NCBI RefSeq assembly: GCF_009671245.1
Contig: NZ_VTFS01000006.1
Span: 1,345-65,344, forward strand
Direction of reading: 5' to 3'
DNA length: 64,000 nucleotides
From: Marinicella rhabdoformis
GTDB taxonomy: Bacteria; Pseudomonadota; Gammaproteobacteria; Xanthomonadales; Marinicellaceae
This document shows, in pieces, positions 36,887 through 47,599 of the stretch (positions are counted from its first letter, which is position 1; every line of letters begins with the position of its first letter). The notes beneath the pieces are model-generated. The model was not told the origin of the DNA, did not search any database, and saw only the letters and a program-made list of their open reading frames with translations. Made by a program: the position numbers and the translations under genes.

Positions 36887-38617
36887 GTGACTCAAATCAC
36901 CATCAAGCGTCGGGCCATACCTGACCTCGAAATCGAAGGAGGGGATCATTTGCATCCCCTTTTAGCTCAAATCTATAAATCCCGTGGTGTGACCCACATC
37001 AAACAAGTGGATTACCAACTCAAACATTTATACAGGCCCGAAGGTTTATTGGGAGTGGATCAAGCTGTTGAGTTATTGATTGATGCCATTCAAAATCAGC
37101 ACCGCATTCTTGTGGTTGGTGATTTTGATGCAGATGGAGCGACTGCTACCGCTTTGGTCATACGTTCTATGCGTGCCTTTGGCGCTAAGCACATCGGTTT
37201 TATTGTGCCTAACCGTTTTGATTATGGTTATGGTTTGTCACCCGAGTTGGTCAATGATTTGGCCAGTCAGAAACCAGACCTGCTGATTACCGTTGATAAT
37301 GGCATTTCATCTCATAAGGGTGTGGCCTTGGCTAAATCTTTAGGAATGAAGGTAATTGTTACGGATCACCATTTACCTGCTGAGACCTTACCTGATGCTG
37401 ATGCCATCATCAATCCCAATTTAAATGATGATGCTTTCCCAAGTAAAAATTTAGCAGGCGTCGGTGTGGCTTTTTATCTGATGGCCCGTTTGAAGTCGGC
37501 CTTGCAACAGATAGACTGGTTTAATCAGCATGCATTGAAAGTACCTAATGTGGGTCAATGGTTGGATTTGGTGGCCTTAGGCACCGTTGCAGATGTGGTG
37601 AAGTTAGATGAGAACAATCGAATATTGGTCAATGCGGGGCTGAATTTGATGAAAAAAGGGCGCAGTTGTTTTGGCATACAAGCTTTGTTTGATGTGGCTA
37701 ACAGGCCATCTGAAGTGGCAGACAGCAGTTCCTTAGGTTTTGTTTTGGCACCACGATTGAATGCTGCAGGGCGTTTAGAAGACATGAGTGTGGGCATTGA
37801 TTTGTTGTTAACAGATGACAGGTCCATGGCCAAACAATTGGCGCAAGAGTTGGATGGCATCAACAAACAACGGCGTGAAATCCAAGAAAGCATGCAAAAT
37901 TTAGCTGACTCGGTGGTTAAGCAGTTAAAGCAAGATGATGCCTTACCAATGGGTTTGTGTTTATACCATAAAGATTGGCACCAAGGTGTCGTGGGATTGC
38001 TGGCATCACGTGTGAAGGAGGCTGTTAATCGGCCAACCATAGTGTTCGCCTTAGAAAATGAAGGTTCAGAATGGCTAAAAGGTTCGGCCCGCAGTATCAC
38101 TGGTTTTCATATTCGAGACGCATTGGTTGAAATTGACAGTGAACAACCAGAAGTGATACAAAAATTTGGAGGCCATGCCATGGCAGCGGGTTTAACCATA
38201 CATCAAAGCCAAAAGAAAGCATTCTTAAAAGCGTTTGATTCAAAGGTTAAGGTTTGGGCCGGCAGTGGAGGCTTGGCTAAAGTGGTGGATACAGATGGTG
38301 TGCTGCCCAGTCATTTTATGTTTCAGGAGACAGCGCAAACAATCAAACAATCAGGACCTTGGGGTGAACATTTTCCTGAACCGTTATTTGATGGCTGGTT
38401 TGAAATTAAAAACAAAAAAGAAGTGGGGCAGGGTCACACCAAATTGGCTTTAAAAGTTGAGGATGATTTAAAACAAGTGGACGCCATTGCTTTTAACATT
38501 CACCCCAGTGATTTCCCGTCAGAAGGTAATCGGGTTCAAATTTGCTACCAAATGGACATCAATGAATTCAGAGGGCGTACTCGGTTACAATTAATTGTCA
38601 GAAACATCATATATTGA
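36887..38617 (+). CDS. recJ: Single-stranded-DNA-specific 5'-3' exonuclease RecJ
   Basis: 576 residues, matching the usual 577. A DHH-superfamily exonuclease used in RecF-pathway recombination and mismatch repair. Motif I is GDFDADGATATAL, motif II DNGISSHKG, motif III VTDHHLP, and the DHHA1 segment contains QKFGGHAMAAG. It starts at GTG 36887, 5 nt after the greA stop; no ATG is available in frame before the conserved region, so translational coupling with greA is likely. Confidence 0.95.
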   Translation: MTQITIKRRAIPDLEIEGGDHLHPLLAQIYKSRGVTHIKQVDYQLKHLYRPEGLLGVDQAVELLIDAIQNQHRILVVGDFDADGATATALVIRSMRAFGAKHIGFIVPNRFDYGYGLSPELVNDLASQKPDLLITVDNGISSHKGVALAKSLGMKVIVTDHHLPAETLPDADAIINPNLNDDAFPSKNLAGVGVAFYLMARLKSALQQIDWFNQHALKVPNVGQWLDLVALGTVADVVKLDENNRILVNAGLNLMKKGRSCFGIQALFDVANRPSEVADSSSLGFVLAPRLNAAGRLEDMSVGIDLLLTDDRSMAKQLAQELDGINKQRREIQESMQNLADSVVKQLKQDDALPMGLCLYHKDWHQGVVGLLASRVKEAVNRPTIVFALENEGSEWLKGSARSITGFHIRDALVEIDSEQPEVIQKFGGHAMAAGLTIHQSQKKAFLKAFDSKVKVWAGSGGLAKVVDTDGVLPSHFMFQETAQTIKQSGPWGEHFPEPLFDGWFEIKNKKEVGQGHTKLALKVEDDLKQVDAIAFNIHPSDFPSEGNRVQICYQMDINEFRGRTRLQLIVRNIIY

Positions 38618-38755
38618 ACATATGTTCTGCAATAAAAGTGTGACCAATTTGTGATTTTGTCTAAATAATCAATATATCCCATTGTTTTTACACTGATTTA
38701 GGTTCAAAATAATTGGCATCAGCTGATTAACAAACCAATTACTAACGAGGGGAAT

Positions 38756-41700
38756 ATGAAAAGGGCAATTCAATTCAATCGATTTATAATTTTTATAACA
38801 TTGACTTTAACGTCTAATGTTTGGTCACAAGCGGTATTAACCGTTTCGCCCAATGTTAACCCATATCAATTTAATGATGATGGCTTGTCTAACAATGTGA
38901 CTTTGAATGTTTCCAACACAGGTAATCAGCCCGCCTCTGATGGAATGGAGTTAAGGTTAACAATCCCTGATTCTGATTTGGCATTTGACATAGTAGGAGG
39001 TACACCACCTAATTATATTTTTGGTAATTGGACTTGTACTTTAAATACCCCTCAAAGCCTTGACTGCTTTTTAACCACTTTACCAGCAGGAAATAATGAA
39101 AACATTGAAATTCCGGTGATCACAAGTCCTGGCGTTAAAAGTTTTGTACCAGCCATAAATATGGTGTTGGAAGATTTTGGTGGTACACCCAACAGTTTCT
39201 CTTCAGTTGATACCAACTATGGAATACAACCACCTGATTTATTTACTTCAATAGCGTTTACACCTGGCTTTTCCTCACCTTTTGACCCTGTAGACCCTAT
39301 CAGTGTTGATGTTACTGTAATAAATAATGGAGGTGATGCCACAAATGTGAGTGTTTTGTTCGACGGTGAAGAATTTAATTTTAATCAGAATGCCAGTGAC
39401 CCAGAATGTACGTTTGGTCAAAACGGCATAGAGTGTAATGTTTCTTCATTGCTGTCAGGTCAATCACAAGTTTTTACAATAGTCGGTGTTGTTAATCAAA
39501 CAGCAAGTGCAGGAACATACAACCTCAATGCCAGTGCTTCGTCATTTGAAAGTGATGCTTTCCCTTCAGACAACATGACCTCTATGACTTATGATATTGC
39601 GGGTCCTGCTGTAGCAGAAATAAATGTAGATAAATTTGTTTGGGATGGGGTTGCTGCCACTGGTCCAGTGACAGATTTGCCTCAAAATGGGGTCGCAGAA
39701 TACCTGATTTATTTAAATAACGAAGGCAGCGCTGATGCGACTAATGTCAATTTAACCGATACTTTGCCCGCTGGTGTGACATTTGATCCCTTACTCAATG
39801 GAGGAAATAACCCTCAATATTTCCAAGAAATGACAGGTAATTGTGGCTTTACGGGTAATACGTTAACTTGTAATGTACCTACAGTGACGGCAGGCGCCAC
39901 ACAAAATTTAGTGAAAATTTTTGCCCATGTAACCGGTAATCCCAATGATGTAGTCGTTAACAATGCATCAAGTACATTTCCAGACAGTAACTCTGGTAAT
40001 AACATTGCTTCAGCAACATTTACAATTACGGGTTCAGTAATTCCTGTGGACTTAGAAATTGACGCTTTTACCAATTTAAACAGTTATAGCACAGGGCAAA
40101 TTTTCCCTATTGAAGTCGTTGTTGATAATTTGGCCAGTGTAGATGATGCGGATTTTGTCACCATGACACTTGATTTGCCGATTGAAGTTCAGTACCAATC
40201 TGTCGCCGTTTCTAACATTTGGGCGTGTTCGCACAGCAGCAATGGAAGCAGCCCTGGTGGAACAGTCATTTGCGAATCTGGCAGTAATTTAATCGTGGGT
40301 AACAGCAGCCACCCAATAGACATAAACGTGTTGGCTGTTCAGACGGGTAACTCTGCAGCCTATAATGCTTTGGTATCCAGTTCAACAACACCTGACCCTG
40401 ACATGTCAAATAACAGCATCAATAACAGTTTTGATGTTTTTGGTGGCTTTAATGATTTAGCCATTACCAAAACCGCGTCATTGACCAATGTTAACGTAGG
40501 CGATACATTCGACTATCAAATTAACATCAGCCACAACACGACACCCGCTTCAGATGTGAATGACATTTTGATACAAGACACCTTACCATCAGAAGTCAGT
40601 TATCAAGGGTTTACTCAAAACTCTACGGGCGTTAATTTCAATTGTACACACGATAACTCACCCACAGGTGGGATGGTCACTTGTGACTCTGGCAACTCAC
40701 CCTTTACTTTTGGAGATGCCTTAGATTTAAGCATTCATGTGCAGGCTGAATCTAACGGATCTGTCTTGAATACGGCCAGTTTCAGTTCCTTAGGGGACAG
40801 TACGCCCGGTAATAACAGCAGTACAGCGCCAGCGGTCACCATCAGTACTCCATTTACCAGCATCAATGTTTCTAAGGTGGCTTTGCTTTCGGGTGTTCCA
40901 GTGACTGAAGTGCCTTTGGGCTCTGACTTCAGTTATGAGTTGCATGTGACCAATACGGGACCTTTTAAAGTGATGGGTATGGATTTAGTCGATTTGTTGC
41001 CGAATGACGTGACTTTACTTAGTTATGATGGTGGCGTAGATTGGACTTGTACAGATGCGATTGTTGGTGGTCAAACTGAAATTGGGTGTTCTTTCAATGG
41101 AGATTTGCCAATTTCAGCAAGTTCTATGGTGACAGTTAATGTGACTGCAACCAATGATATTAATGTCACAAGCATCATGAATCAAATGGACGTCACTGCA
41201 ACAAATTTGACCGCAGTTGAAAGTGCTCAAAATACAGTGAATTTAGTCAACGCTTCAATGACAGTGAATATTTCACAAACGCCTGACCCAGTCGTTGCTG
41301 GAGGTCAATTTGATTATGTGGTTACTGTTAATAATGACGGCACACAAGATTTGAGTAATGTGGTATTAGATTCTGTATTGCCACAGGGGATTGGTTTTAG
41401 TTCTGTTAATACAGATGTTGGGAATTGTACCGAAAATAATGGGACAGTAAACTGCGTGTTGGGCAATATGGCTACAACAGATATCGCAAACATTACTTTG
41501 TCAGCAATGGCGCCTAATAATCCAGATCCAAATATCAACTATGACAATCAAATCACTGTTCAATCGCCTGACTTAGGACAGAATGTTTTGGCTCAATGGT
41601 CTACGCAAATTGTGGCATCACCTAATGCTGACTATACATTGACACTTAACAACTCTCACAGCTCGTCCTATCCTAGTGCATCTACTGTTTCAACTTTTAT

Positions 41701-44425
41701 CATCAGAAATACTGGCAATGTAGATTTAGACCCCGTCAACTTACAGTTTTCTGTTGATCCGGCATTTTCAATTTTATCTTATGCGGGAGCAGATTTTTCC
41801 TGTCAAACTGCAGGCCAGCAGTTAAATTGTTCAAATAATACACTTTTGTCTCCTGGCGATTTCTTTAGAGGGGAGGTCACTGTTCGTTCAGGGAATACAC
41901 CTGGCTCTTATCAACACACAGTCAATGCAAACGCCAATGGAATTAATAAATCGGTTCAGGCTGGCCACAGTATTTTAAATGCACCAGTTAATGCACCGGA
42001 TTTAACAGTTGTCCAAACCGCATCGGCGAGTGAAATTGCTGTTGAAAGCCCTTTTGAGTTTATTTTTAATGTCAATAATATAGGAACGCTTAATGCAACC
42101 AACGTTTCATTGACTAATACCTTGCCTCCAGGTGTGGTTTATGATGGGTTTAATGGTCAAGATTGGTTGTGCCAAGGTACGCAAACCATCAACTGCCAAT
42201 ATTCTGGAGATATAGCGCCAAATGCAAGCGCACCTGAACTCAGGTTTGCTGTAACATCGCCACAAACTGCTGGTGCCATCACAAACCATGTTTTGGTTAA
42301 TGCATTAAATGAATCAAATTCAAGCAACAACGCCGACTCAGTGACTGTGAATGTCTTGGGAGGAGACACCGTTAATTCTGATTTGATGGTTGAATTAACT
42401 GTATCTGAAAACGAAGTGACAGCTGGTGATGAACTCAACTGGACATTTGAAGTTAAAAATAGCGGGCCAAGTGTTGCTCAAAATGTGTTGTTAAATCATG
42501 CCATTCCAATGGGGTTTGTGTCAGGTTCTATTACGCAGAGTAATGGTTTAAGTTGTAGCTTACTGACTAATTCTTTAATGTGTGAACTGGCTTCATTGGC
42601 CTCAGGGTCTTCTGTTCAAGTGACTTTATCTGGTCAAGTAAATATCAGTTTTGAAGGTGAAATGATGGGACTTGCTGAAGTCAGCTCTTCATCTTTTGAT
42701 AACAATAACAGCAACAACCTCTCTTATGCTCAGGTCAATGTTTTGGCTTATGAAGCTCCAGAGGCAGATGTATCCATTCAAGTCAGTAGCAGTCAAAATC
42801 AGATTCTGCAAGGTGACACCTTCCCCTTGTCCATTGTGGTTAAGAATGCGGGCCCTGACACCGCAGAGCAAACCATGGTTAGCGCGCAAATAAGTGGATT
42901 GATTGAAAAAGTTGATGTGATCAATGTCGCACCTTGGCAGTGTCAAAATAGCCAAGCAAGCATTCATTGTCAATTGCCAATAGGGATGCCAATTGCGAGT
43001 CAATACGAATTAAATTTTGAAGTGAGCAGTGAAAAAATTGTTCAAACCGCACAAGCAATTGAGGTTACAGCAATGGTGAACTCAGATGCCATTGACCCTA
43101 ATGAATCAAATAACATGGCTTCTTTAACCACCAATGTGATTCCAACGCCAACTGAAGAAGAGTTGTTGAGCCATATTGAGGGTGTTATGGGCAGTATGGA
43201 CAGCCAAACTCAACAAGCGATTAAGAATGTTTCTAGCTATTGTGCCAGGTCCTTTTATTGGGCCATGGAAGAGGGCATGTGTGCTTTGATGTGGGAAGCT
43301 TCACAAGAAGACCACGATGAAATGCATGACATGATGCGTGAAATCACACCGAACGAAGTACTTGGGCAGTCAAATTCTGCTTCAGAAATCATCACATCTC
43401 AATTTACAAATATTGACGCCAGATTGTCAGAGTTACGTGGCGGTGGCGGTGGTTTCAGTATGGCAGGTTTACGTGCAACCTATGGCAATGAATCTATCCC
43501 TGTAGGCATGTTAGCCTACCTCAGTGCTGGGGATGATGACGACACAAATAACAATGCTGTTAATGACTTTGTTTCTCCCTGGGGGTTCTTTATCAACGGT
43601 ACCATTTCTATGGGTGAGCGTGATAAAACAGGTAGAGAACTGGGTTTCGATTTTGATACATTCGGTATCACAGCTGGACTGGATTACCGTTTGAGTAATA
43701 ATAAAGTACTTGGTGTCGCATTAGGTTATGCTAATTTTGATTCAGAGATTGAAGACGAAGCTGAAATGCAGTCTGATGGCATTACTTTAACTGGGTATGG
43801 TTCATTCTATGTTAATGACAATTTTTATGTTGATACCCGCATCAGTTATGGCCAGCCTAATTTTGATCAATCCAGGCGAATAAACTTCTCTTTGAATGAA
43901 GTTACTATTGATCGAGTCGCAAAAGGTGAAACGAGTGCAAACCAATATTCTGCATCTTTGAGCATGGGGTACCATTTTTATAAAAATGCATGGAATATCA
44001 CCCCCAATGCCAGCATCAACTATGTCAACACAAGCATTGATGCGTTTAAAGAATCTGGTGCGGGTGGGTTTAATTTTGAATATGCACAACAAGACATAAA
44101 AAGCCTTAAAGCTTCTATGGGTTTGAGTGTGTCTCGTGCATTCAGCCTAGAGAAAGGCGTCATTACACCGCAGTTTGACATTAATATGACCCGTGAAATG
44201 GAAAATGACGGTGGTTTGATAGAAGCACGATTTATCAATGCCCCGGATGATGAAATTTTTTGGATTGAAACAGATGAGCCTGACAGGATATTTGGTAATG
44301 CGGGCTTAGGGTTGGTGTTTATTGGTGCCAATGGTAAGCAAGCATATATCAATTACAGAAGCATCTTTGGGTTAGAAGGATTTACACGCGGGACCATTAA
44401 TTTAGGTCTGCGCTTTGAGTTTTAA
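38756..44425 (+). CDS. DUF11-repeat autotransporter
   Basis: 1889 residues. A signal peptide (about 1-25, cleaved near VWSQA) precedes about eleven DUF11-type beta-sandwich repeats (about 25-1470), each starting like DLAITKTASLTNVNVGDTF and ending with a Cys-flanked segment. A helical linker with four Cys follows, then a Gly-rich RGGGGGFSMAG segment and a C-terminal autotransporter beta-barrel (about 1600-1889) ending in Phe (RFEF). The passenger should be displayed on the cell surface, probably for adhesion. A GAGGGG ribosome-binding site precedes the ATG. The caspase-like gene follows after 11 nt, suggesting an operon. Confidence 0.9.
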   Translation: MKRAIQFNRFIIFITLTLTSNVWSQAVLTVSPNVNPYQFNDDGLSNNVTLNVSNTGNQPASDGMELRLTIPDSDLAFDIVGGTPPNYIFGNWTCTLNTPQSLDCFLTTLPAGNNENIEIPVITSPGVKSFVPAINMVLEDFGGTPNSFSSVDTNYGIQPPDLFTSIAFTPGFSSPFDPVDPISVDVTVINNGGDATNVSVLFDGEEFNFNQNASDPECTFGQNGIECNVSSLLSGQSQVFTIVGVVNQTASAGTYNLNASASSFESDAFPSDNMTSMTYDIAGPAVAEINVDKFVWDGVAATGPVTDLPQNGVAEYLIYLNNEGSADATNVNLTDTLPAGVTFDPLLNGGNNPQYFQEMTGNCGFTGNTLTCNVPTVTAGATQNLVKIFAHVTGNPNDVVVNNASSTFPDSNSGNNIASATFTITGSVIPVDLEIDAFTNLNSYSTGQIFPIEVVVDNLASVDDADFVTMTLDLPIEVQYQSVAVSNIWACSHSSNGSSPGGTVICESGSNLIVGNSSHPIDINVLAVQTGNSAAYNALVSSSTTPDPDMSNNSINNSFDVFGGFNDLAITKTASLTNVNVGDTFDYQINISHNTTPASDVNDILIQDTLPSEVSYQGFTQNSTGVNFNCTHDNSPTGGMVTCDSGNSPFTFGDALDLSIHVQAESNGSVLNTASFSSLGDSTPGNNSSTAPAVTISTPFTSINVSKVALLSGVPVTEVPLGSDFSYELHVTNTGPFKVMGMDLVDLLPNDVTLLSYDGGVDWTCTDAIVGGQTEIGCSFNGDLPISASSMVTVNVTATNDINVTSIMNQMDVTATNLTAVESAQNTVNLVNASMTVNISQTPDPVVAGGQFDYVVTVNNDGTQDLSNVVLDSVLPQGIGFSSVNTDVGNCTENNGTVNCVLGNMATTDIANITLSAMAPNNPDPNINYDNQITVQSPDLGQNVLAQWSTQIVASPNADYTLTLNNSHSSSYPSASTVSTFIIRNTGNVDLDPVNLQFSVDPAFSILSYAGADFSCQTAGQQLNCSNNTLLSPGDFFRGEVTVRSGNTPGSYQHTVNANANGINKSVQAGHSILNAPVNAPDLTVVQTASASEIAVESPFEFIFNVNNIGTLNATNVSLTNTLPPGVVYDGFNGQDWLCQGTQTINCQYSGDIAPNASAPELRFAVTSPQTAGAITNHVLVNALNESNSSNNADSVTVNVLGGDTVNSDLMVELTVSENEVTAGDELNWTFEVKNSGPSVAQNVLLNHAIPMGFVSGSITQSNGLSCSLLTNSLMCELASLASGSSVQVTLSGQVNISFEGEMMGLAEVSSSSFDNNNSNNLSYAQVNVLAYEAPEADVSIQVSSSQNQILQGDTFPLSIVVKNAGPDTAEQTMVSAQISGLIEKVDVINVAPWQCQNSQASIHCQLPIGMPIASQYELNFEVSSEKIVQTAQAIEVTAMVNSDAIDPNESNNMASLTTNVIPTPTEEELLSHIEGVMGSMDSQTQQAIKNVSSYCARSFYWAMEEGMCALMWEASQEDHDEMHDMMREITPNEVLGQSNSASEIITSQFTNIDARLSELRGGGGGFSMAGLRATYGNESIPVGMLAYLSAGDDDDTNNNAVNDFVSPWGFFINGTISMGERDKTGRELGFDFDTFGITAGLDYRLSNNKVLGVALGYANFDSEIEDEAEMQSDGITLTGYGSFYVNDNFYVDTRISYGQPNFDQSRRINFSLNEVTIDRVAKGETSANQYSASLSMGYHFYKNAWNITPNASINYVNTSIDAFKESGAGGFNFEYAQQDIKSLKASMGLSVSRAFSLEKGVITPQFDINMTREMENDGGLIEARFINAPDDEIFWIETDEPDRIFGNAGLGLVFIGANGKQAYINYRSIFGLEGFTRGTINLGLRFEF

Positions 44426-44436
44426 GGTGAGAACTT

Positions 44437-46404
44437 ATGAATATGAACATTAAAAAAATAACCATGGTTGTCATACTTGCAAGTATTGTCTTTGCGAGTG
44501 CTGATGCCAAACGCAGCAAGAAAGTTAAAAAAATTAAAGAGGGTCAAATCACCCCGGATCAACTGTATATTGTTGACTGCTTATTACCGCCACAAATCAG
44601 GCAGCTGGGACAAAACTATACTTACATTCCACCCAGGAAACCGGCAAAACTGACGGCAAAAGAATGTGCATTGCGTGGTGGTGAATATGTAGCTTATGAT
44701 GAAGCCAATTTTGCTACTGTGGCAAAAGTTTGGAAAAAGCAGGCTGATGCAGGCGATGCCAAAGCGCAGAATTATATGGGTGAATTATTTGAAAAAGGTG
44801 TCGCTGGGCAGCCAGATTACGCTTCTGCTGCGTTGTGGTACAAGCAAGCGGCTGATCAAGGTTACTCACAAGCACAATTAAACTTAGGGCATTTATATGA
44901 GCAAGGTCTGGGTGTCGAAAAAGACGGAATTAAGGCCATCAACTTGTATCGTCAAGCGGCTGGTGTGAAAGAAGCAAAATTAGAATTGGTAACCGAGCAA
45001 GAGCTGCGTGACAGGAGAGAGAAAGAGCACCAAAGGGTACTCTTAGAAAGACAAGTCAACTCGTTAAAAGGCGAGCTGAGTAAGGTCAGTGATAACTACA
45101 ATAAAACACAAGACTATATCAAATCAGCAAACGCCGAGATGAAACGTTTACAGGCTGAACTTCGCGATAATAAAGCAGGTAAAGATGCCAAAAACCGCAT
45201 CGCAGAACTAGAAAGTGAAGTCAAAAATTTAACTGAGAAAAATAAAGAAAGTAAAACTCTTGCCAGCAGTTTAGTGAGAAAAATTGCAACTGAGCAAGGT
45301 CAAGAGTTAGCTCTTAATGATGATTTTGGCATCAATGTGATATCACCTGAAGTTAGGTTAACCCGTGGAATAAGAAGTTTCCCAGTCTATAACAAAAATG
45401 CAGAACAAATTTCCATCATGGCAACAGTCAACCCACCAGAAGATGTGGCTGCCTTGAGTTTAAATCAAAATAACATCATAGACCGCTTAACAGATACGGG
45501 AATTTTCAGTGCTGATGTGGATTTGGTTGTTGGTGATGACACGCCTGTGAGCATTGAAGCAGTTAAAAAAGATGGGTCTAAGTCTATTGAGCAATTTGTC
45601 ATAGTACGTCAAGTTTTAGAACAAATTAAGCCACGCATTCTGAGTGATTTATTCACTAAACGCTTTAAAAAGGATTTAGGCACTTATCATGCTTTGGTCA
45701 TCGGAAATAATGATTACAGCGACTTTGAGAACTTATCAACAGCTGTTAATGATGCTCAAAAAATTGGTCAAGTTTTACGTGAGACATATGGTTATAAAAC
45801 CAAAGTTTTAGAAAATGCCAGCCACATTGACATTTTACAAACTTTGGCAGAATACCAAGAGAAACTGGGTAAATTTGATAATTTAATTGTTTATTATGCT
45901 GGGCATGGTTTGATTGATGAGCGCCAAAAAGGGTATTGGATACCTACTGATGCTGACTTGAATGACAAAAAAACATGGATCAGCAATGATGCAATCACCC
46001 AATTTATGTCGAGTATGAATGCCAAGCATGTGATGGTAATCGCCGATTCATGTTATTCAGGAACCATGTCAGGTTCAGCTATCAGGCCATTCCCTGATGA
46101 GGTTGAGGAGAATGATTTGTTGTTCACCTCACGTGTCAAAGCGAGAACTGTATTGACATCTGGTGGTTTGCAACCAGTACTGGATTCTGGTGGGAATGGG
46201 CATTCCATTTTTGCCGCCGCATTGTTAGATGTGTTGAATGAAAATGAAGGTGTGATGGAAGGGTATCGTTTGTTTAAATCATTGGAGCAACAAGTCCGTT
46301 TACGTTCTAAATTAACAGGCGTGCCTCAAGTACCTGAATACACAGCAATCAAACATGCTGGGCATGAAGGCAGTGAATATTACTTTCTTCCAAAATCAAT
46401 TTAA
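44437..46404 (+). CDS. Exported caspase-like (C14) protein with Sel1 repeats
   Basis: 655 residues. A signal peptide (about 1-24) is followed by a basic stretch, two or three Sel1-like repeats (about 90-165: GDAKAQNYMGELFEKG, GYSQAQLNLGHLYEQG), a long coiled coil (about 180-290), a beta domain, and a C-terminal peptidase C14 caspase domain (about 425-640). The catalytic dyad is visible: His490 in YYAGHGL and Cys539 in ADSCYSG. Bacterial orthocaspases cleave after basic residues and act in stress or defence. The signal peptide places this one in the periplasm or outside. A strong AAGGTGAG site lies before the ATG. Confidence 0.88.
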   Translation: MNMNIKKITMVVILASIVFASADAKRSKKVKKIKEGQITPDQLYIVDCLLPPQIRQLGQNYTYIPPRKPAKLTAKECALRGGEYVAYDEANFATVAKVWKKQADAGDAKAQNYMGELFEKGVAGQPDYASAALWYKQAADQGYSQAQLNLGHLYEQGLGVEKDGIKAINLYRQAAGVKEAKLELVTEQELRDRREKEHQRVLLERQVNSLKGELSKVSDNYNKTQDYIKSANAEMKRLQAELRDNKAGKDAKNRIAELESEVKNLTEKNKESKTLASSLVRKIATEQGQELALNDDFGINVISPEVRLTRGIRSFPVYNKNAEQISIMATVNPPEDVAALSLNQNNIIDRLTDTGIFSADVDLVVGDDTPVSIEAVKKDGSKSIEQFVIVRQVLEQIKPRILSDLFTKRFKKDLGTYHALVIGNNDYSDFENLSTAVNDAQKIGQVLRETYGYKTKVLENASHIDILQTLAEYQEKLGKFDNLIVYYAGHGLIDERQKGYWIPTDADLNDKKTWISNDAITQFMSSMNAKHVMVIADSCYSGTMSGSAIRPFPDEVEENDLLFTSRVKARTVLTSGGLQPVLDSGGNGHSIFAAALLDVLNENEGVMEGYRLFKSLEQQVRLRSKLTGVPQVPEYTAIKHAGHEGSEYYFLPKSI

Positions 46405-46466
46405 GACTTGGTTAAATCACCCCTTAGATTTCATTTGTAAGGACCAGCGGGCGGATTCTTACCAAA

Positions 46467-46508
46467 AGTTACGGTTTGATTAATATTCATCTGCTTTAAA
46501 CCGTAACT
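46467..46508. repeat. 11-bp perfect inverted repeat in the caspase-mipA gap
   Basis: AGTTACGGTTT at 46467-46477 and AAACCGTAACT at 46498-46508, 20 nt apart. No T-run follows, so it is a weak terminator candidate; it may be an operator for the mipA gene that starts 165 nt later, or fold as an mRNA 3' stem. The rest of this 268-bp gap shows nothing recognisable. Confidence 0.55.
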
Positions 46509-46672
46509 ATTCGCAACAATCCGTTTTAACTGTAACAATTTGATTTTTAAGAGTATAGTATTAAAAGTAGTTGCCTTTTGTAGTGATTACATTACAAGCC
46601 GCTTATATTTATGCTGCTTTTAAACAGATTTTTCACATAAATAAATCAACAATATAATTTCGGAGGCACGAA

Positions 46673-47500
46673 ATGAATAAATTTAAGAACTACTTATATT
46701 GCATTATATTCTCAATGATTTTTTCTCAATTGGCTTATGCACAAGCAGACCGAGAAGTGATGGTACCACTGCCATCGATCTTTGATTTCACTGACGGTGA
46801 AGGCTGGGGGTTTGGCTTGGGCTTAGGTATTGAGTATGAGTCAGCTTATGAGGGCTCTGATGAGTTTGAGGTTGAACCTGATTTGGCAGGTGGAATTCAA
46901 TACCGTACGGGCAACAACATGTTTTTCTTTGCTGGCGAAGCTATCGGTTGGCGCGGTTTGAGAAATGATACTTGGTTGTTGCAAGCCACTTTGGCCTTTG
47001 AAGAAGGCCGTGAAGAAAATGACTCAGATGATGGTCGCTTAGATGGTCTTGGCGACACCGAAGAGAGCACCGAATTGGTGTTTGAAGTACGTAAAGCGTT
47101 GGATGCCGATTGGCGTTATTGGTTCGATGGCCGCTTATTGGCTGGCGATGAAGGAAACTTCTTGTTGCTGGGCGGTGGTATGCGGTTTGGCAGTCAAAAT
47201 GACGGCAGTGGGTCTGAACTTGGCGTGGGTATCACCTTCCATGATGAGGACTATGCTAACCGCGAATTTGGTATCACTACCGAACAAGCGGCAGCTTCTG
47301 GCTTGGCCGCAACTGAATTGGATGGAGGTTTCCGTTCCATAGGCATTAACTACAACTACCGTCACTATCTGAGTGAGAACTGGCAAATCTTTGCTGAAGC
47401 CGTGTATGAACATTATGGCAGCAGCGAGATCAAAGACAGCCCCATCACGCGTAATGATTACGAAGCCGAAGTAGGACTCGGCTTTATCTATGTATTTTAA
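46673..47500 (+). CDS. MipA/OmpV-family outer-membrane protein
   Basis: 275 residues. A signal peptide (about 1-24, ending AYAQA) precedes a twelve-strand-type barrel with alternating aromatic residues, ending in Phe (GLGFIYVF). The N-terminal GWGFGLGLGIEYESAYEGSD and the PDLAGGIQYR segment are typical of MipA/OmpV proteins. E. coli MipA links the lytic transglycosylase MltA to PBP1B; other members are adhesins or antibiotic-stress porins. A CGGAGG ribosome-binding site lies before the ATG. It is the last clearly core gene before the accessory island. Confidence 0.85.
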   Translation: MNKFKNYLYCIIFSMIFSQLAYAQADREVMVPLPSIFDFTDGEGWGFGLGLGIEYESAYEGSDEFEVEPDLAGGIQYRTGNNMFFFAGEAIGWRGLRNDTWLLQATLAFEEGREENDSDDGRLDGLGDTEESTELVFEVRKALDADWRYWFDGRLLAGDEGNFLLLGGGMRFGSQNDGSGSELGVGITFHDEDYANREFGITTEQAAASGLAATELDGGFRSIGINYNYRHYLSENWQIFAEAVYEHYGSSEIKDSPITRNDYEAEVGLGFIYVF

Positions 47501-47525
47501 CTTTTGAATATACTGAGGTAGATTT

Positions 47526-47563
47526 GTCATGTATCAATTAACGTTCGTTTTTTGATACATGAC
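47526..47563. repeat. 12-bp perfect inverted repeat upstream of the resolvase gene
   Basis: GTCATGTATCAA (47526-47537) and TTGATACATGAC (47552-47563) flank a 14-nt loop. It lies 25 nt after the mipA stop and 104 nt before the resolvase start. It could be a mipA terminator stem (no following T-run) or a recombinase binding site. Confidence 0.6.
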
Positions 47564-47599
47564 TCTCCTTGATGTTAAATTCTAAAATATGGTAACTTA

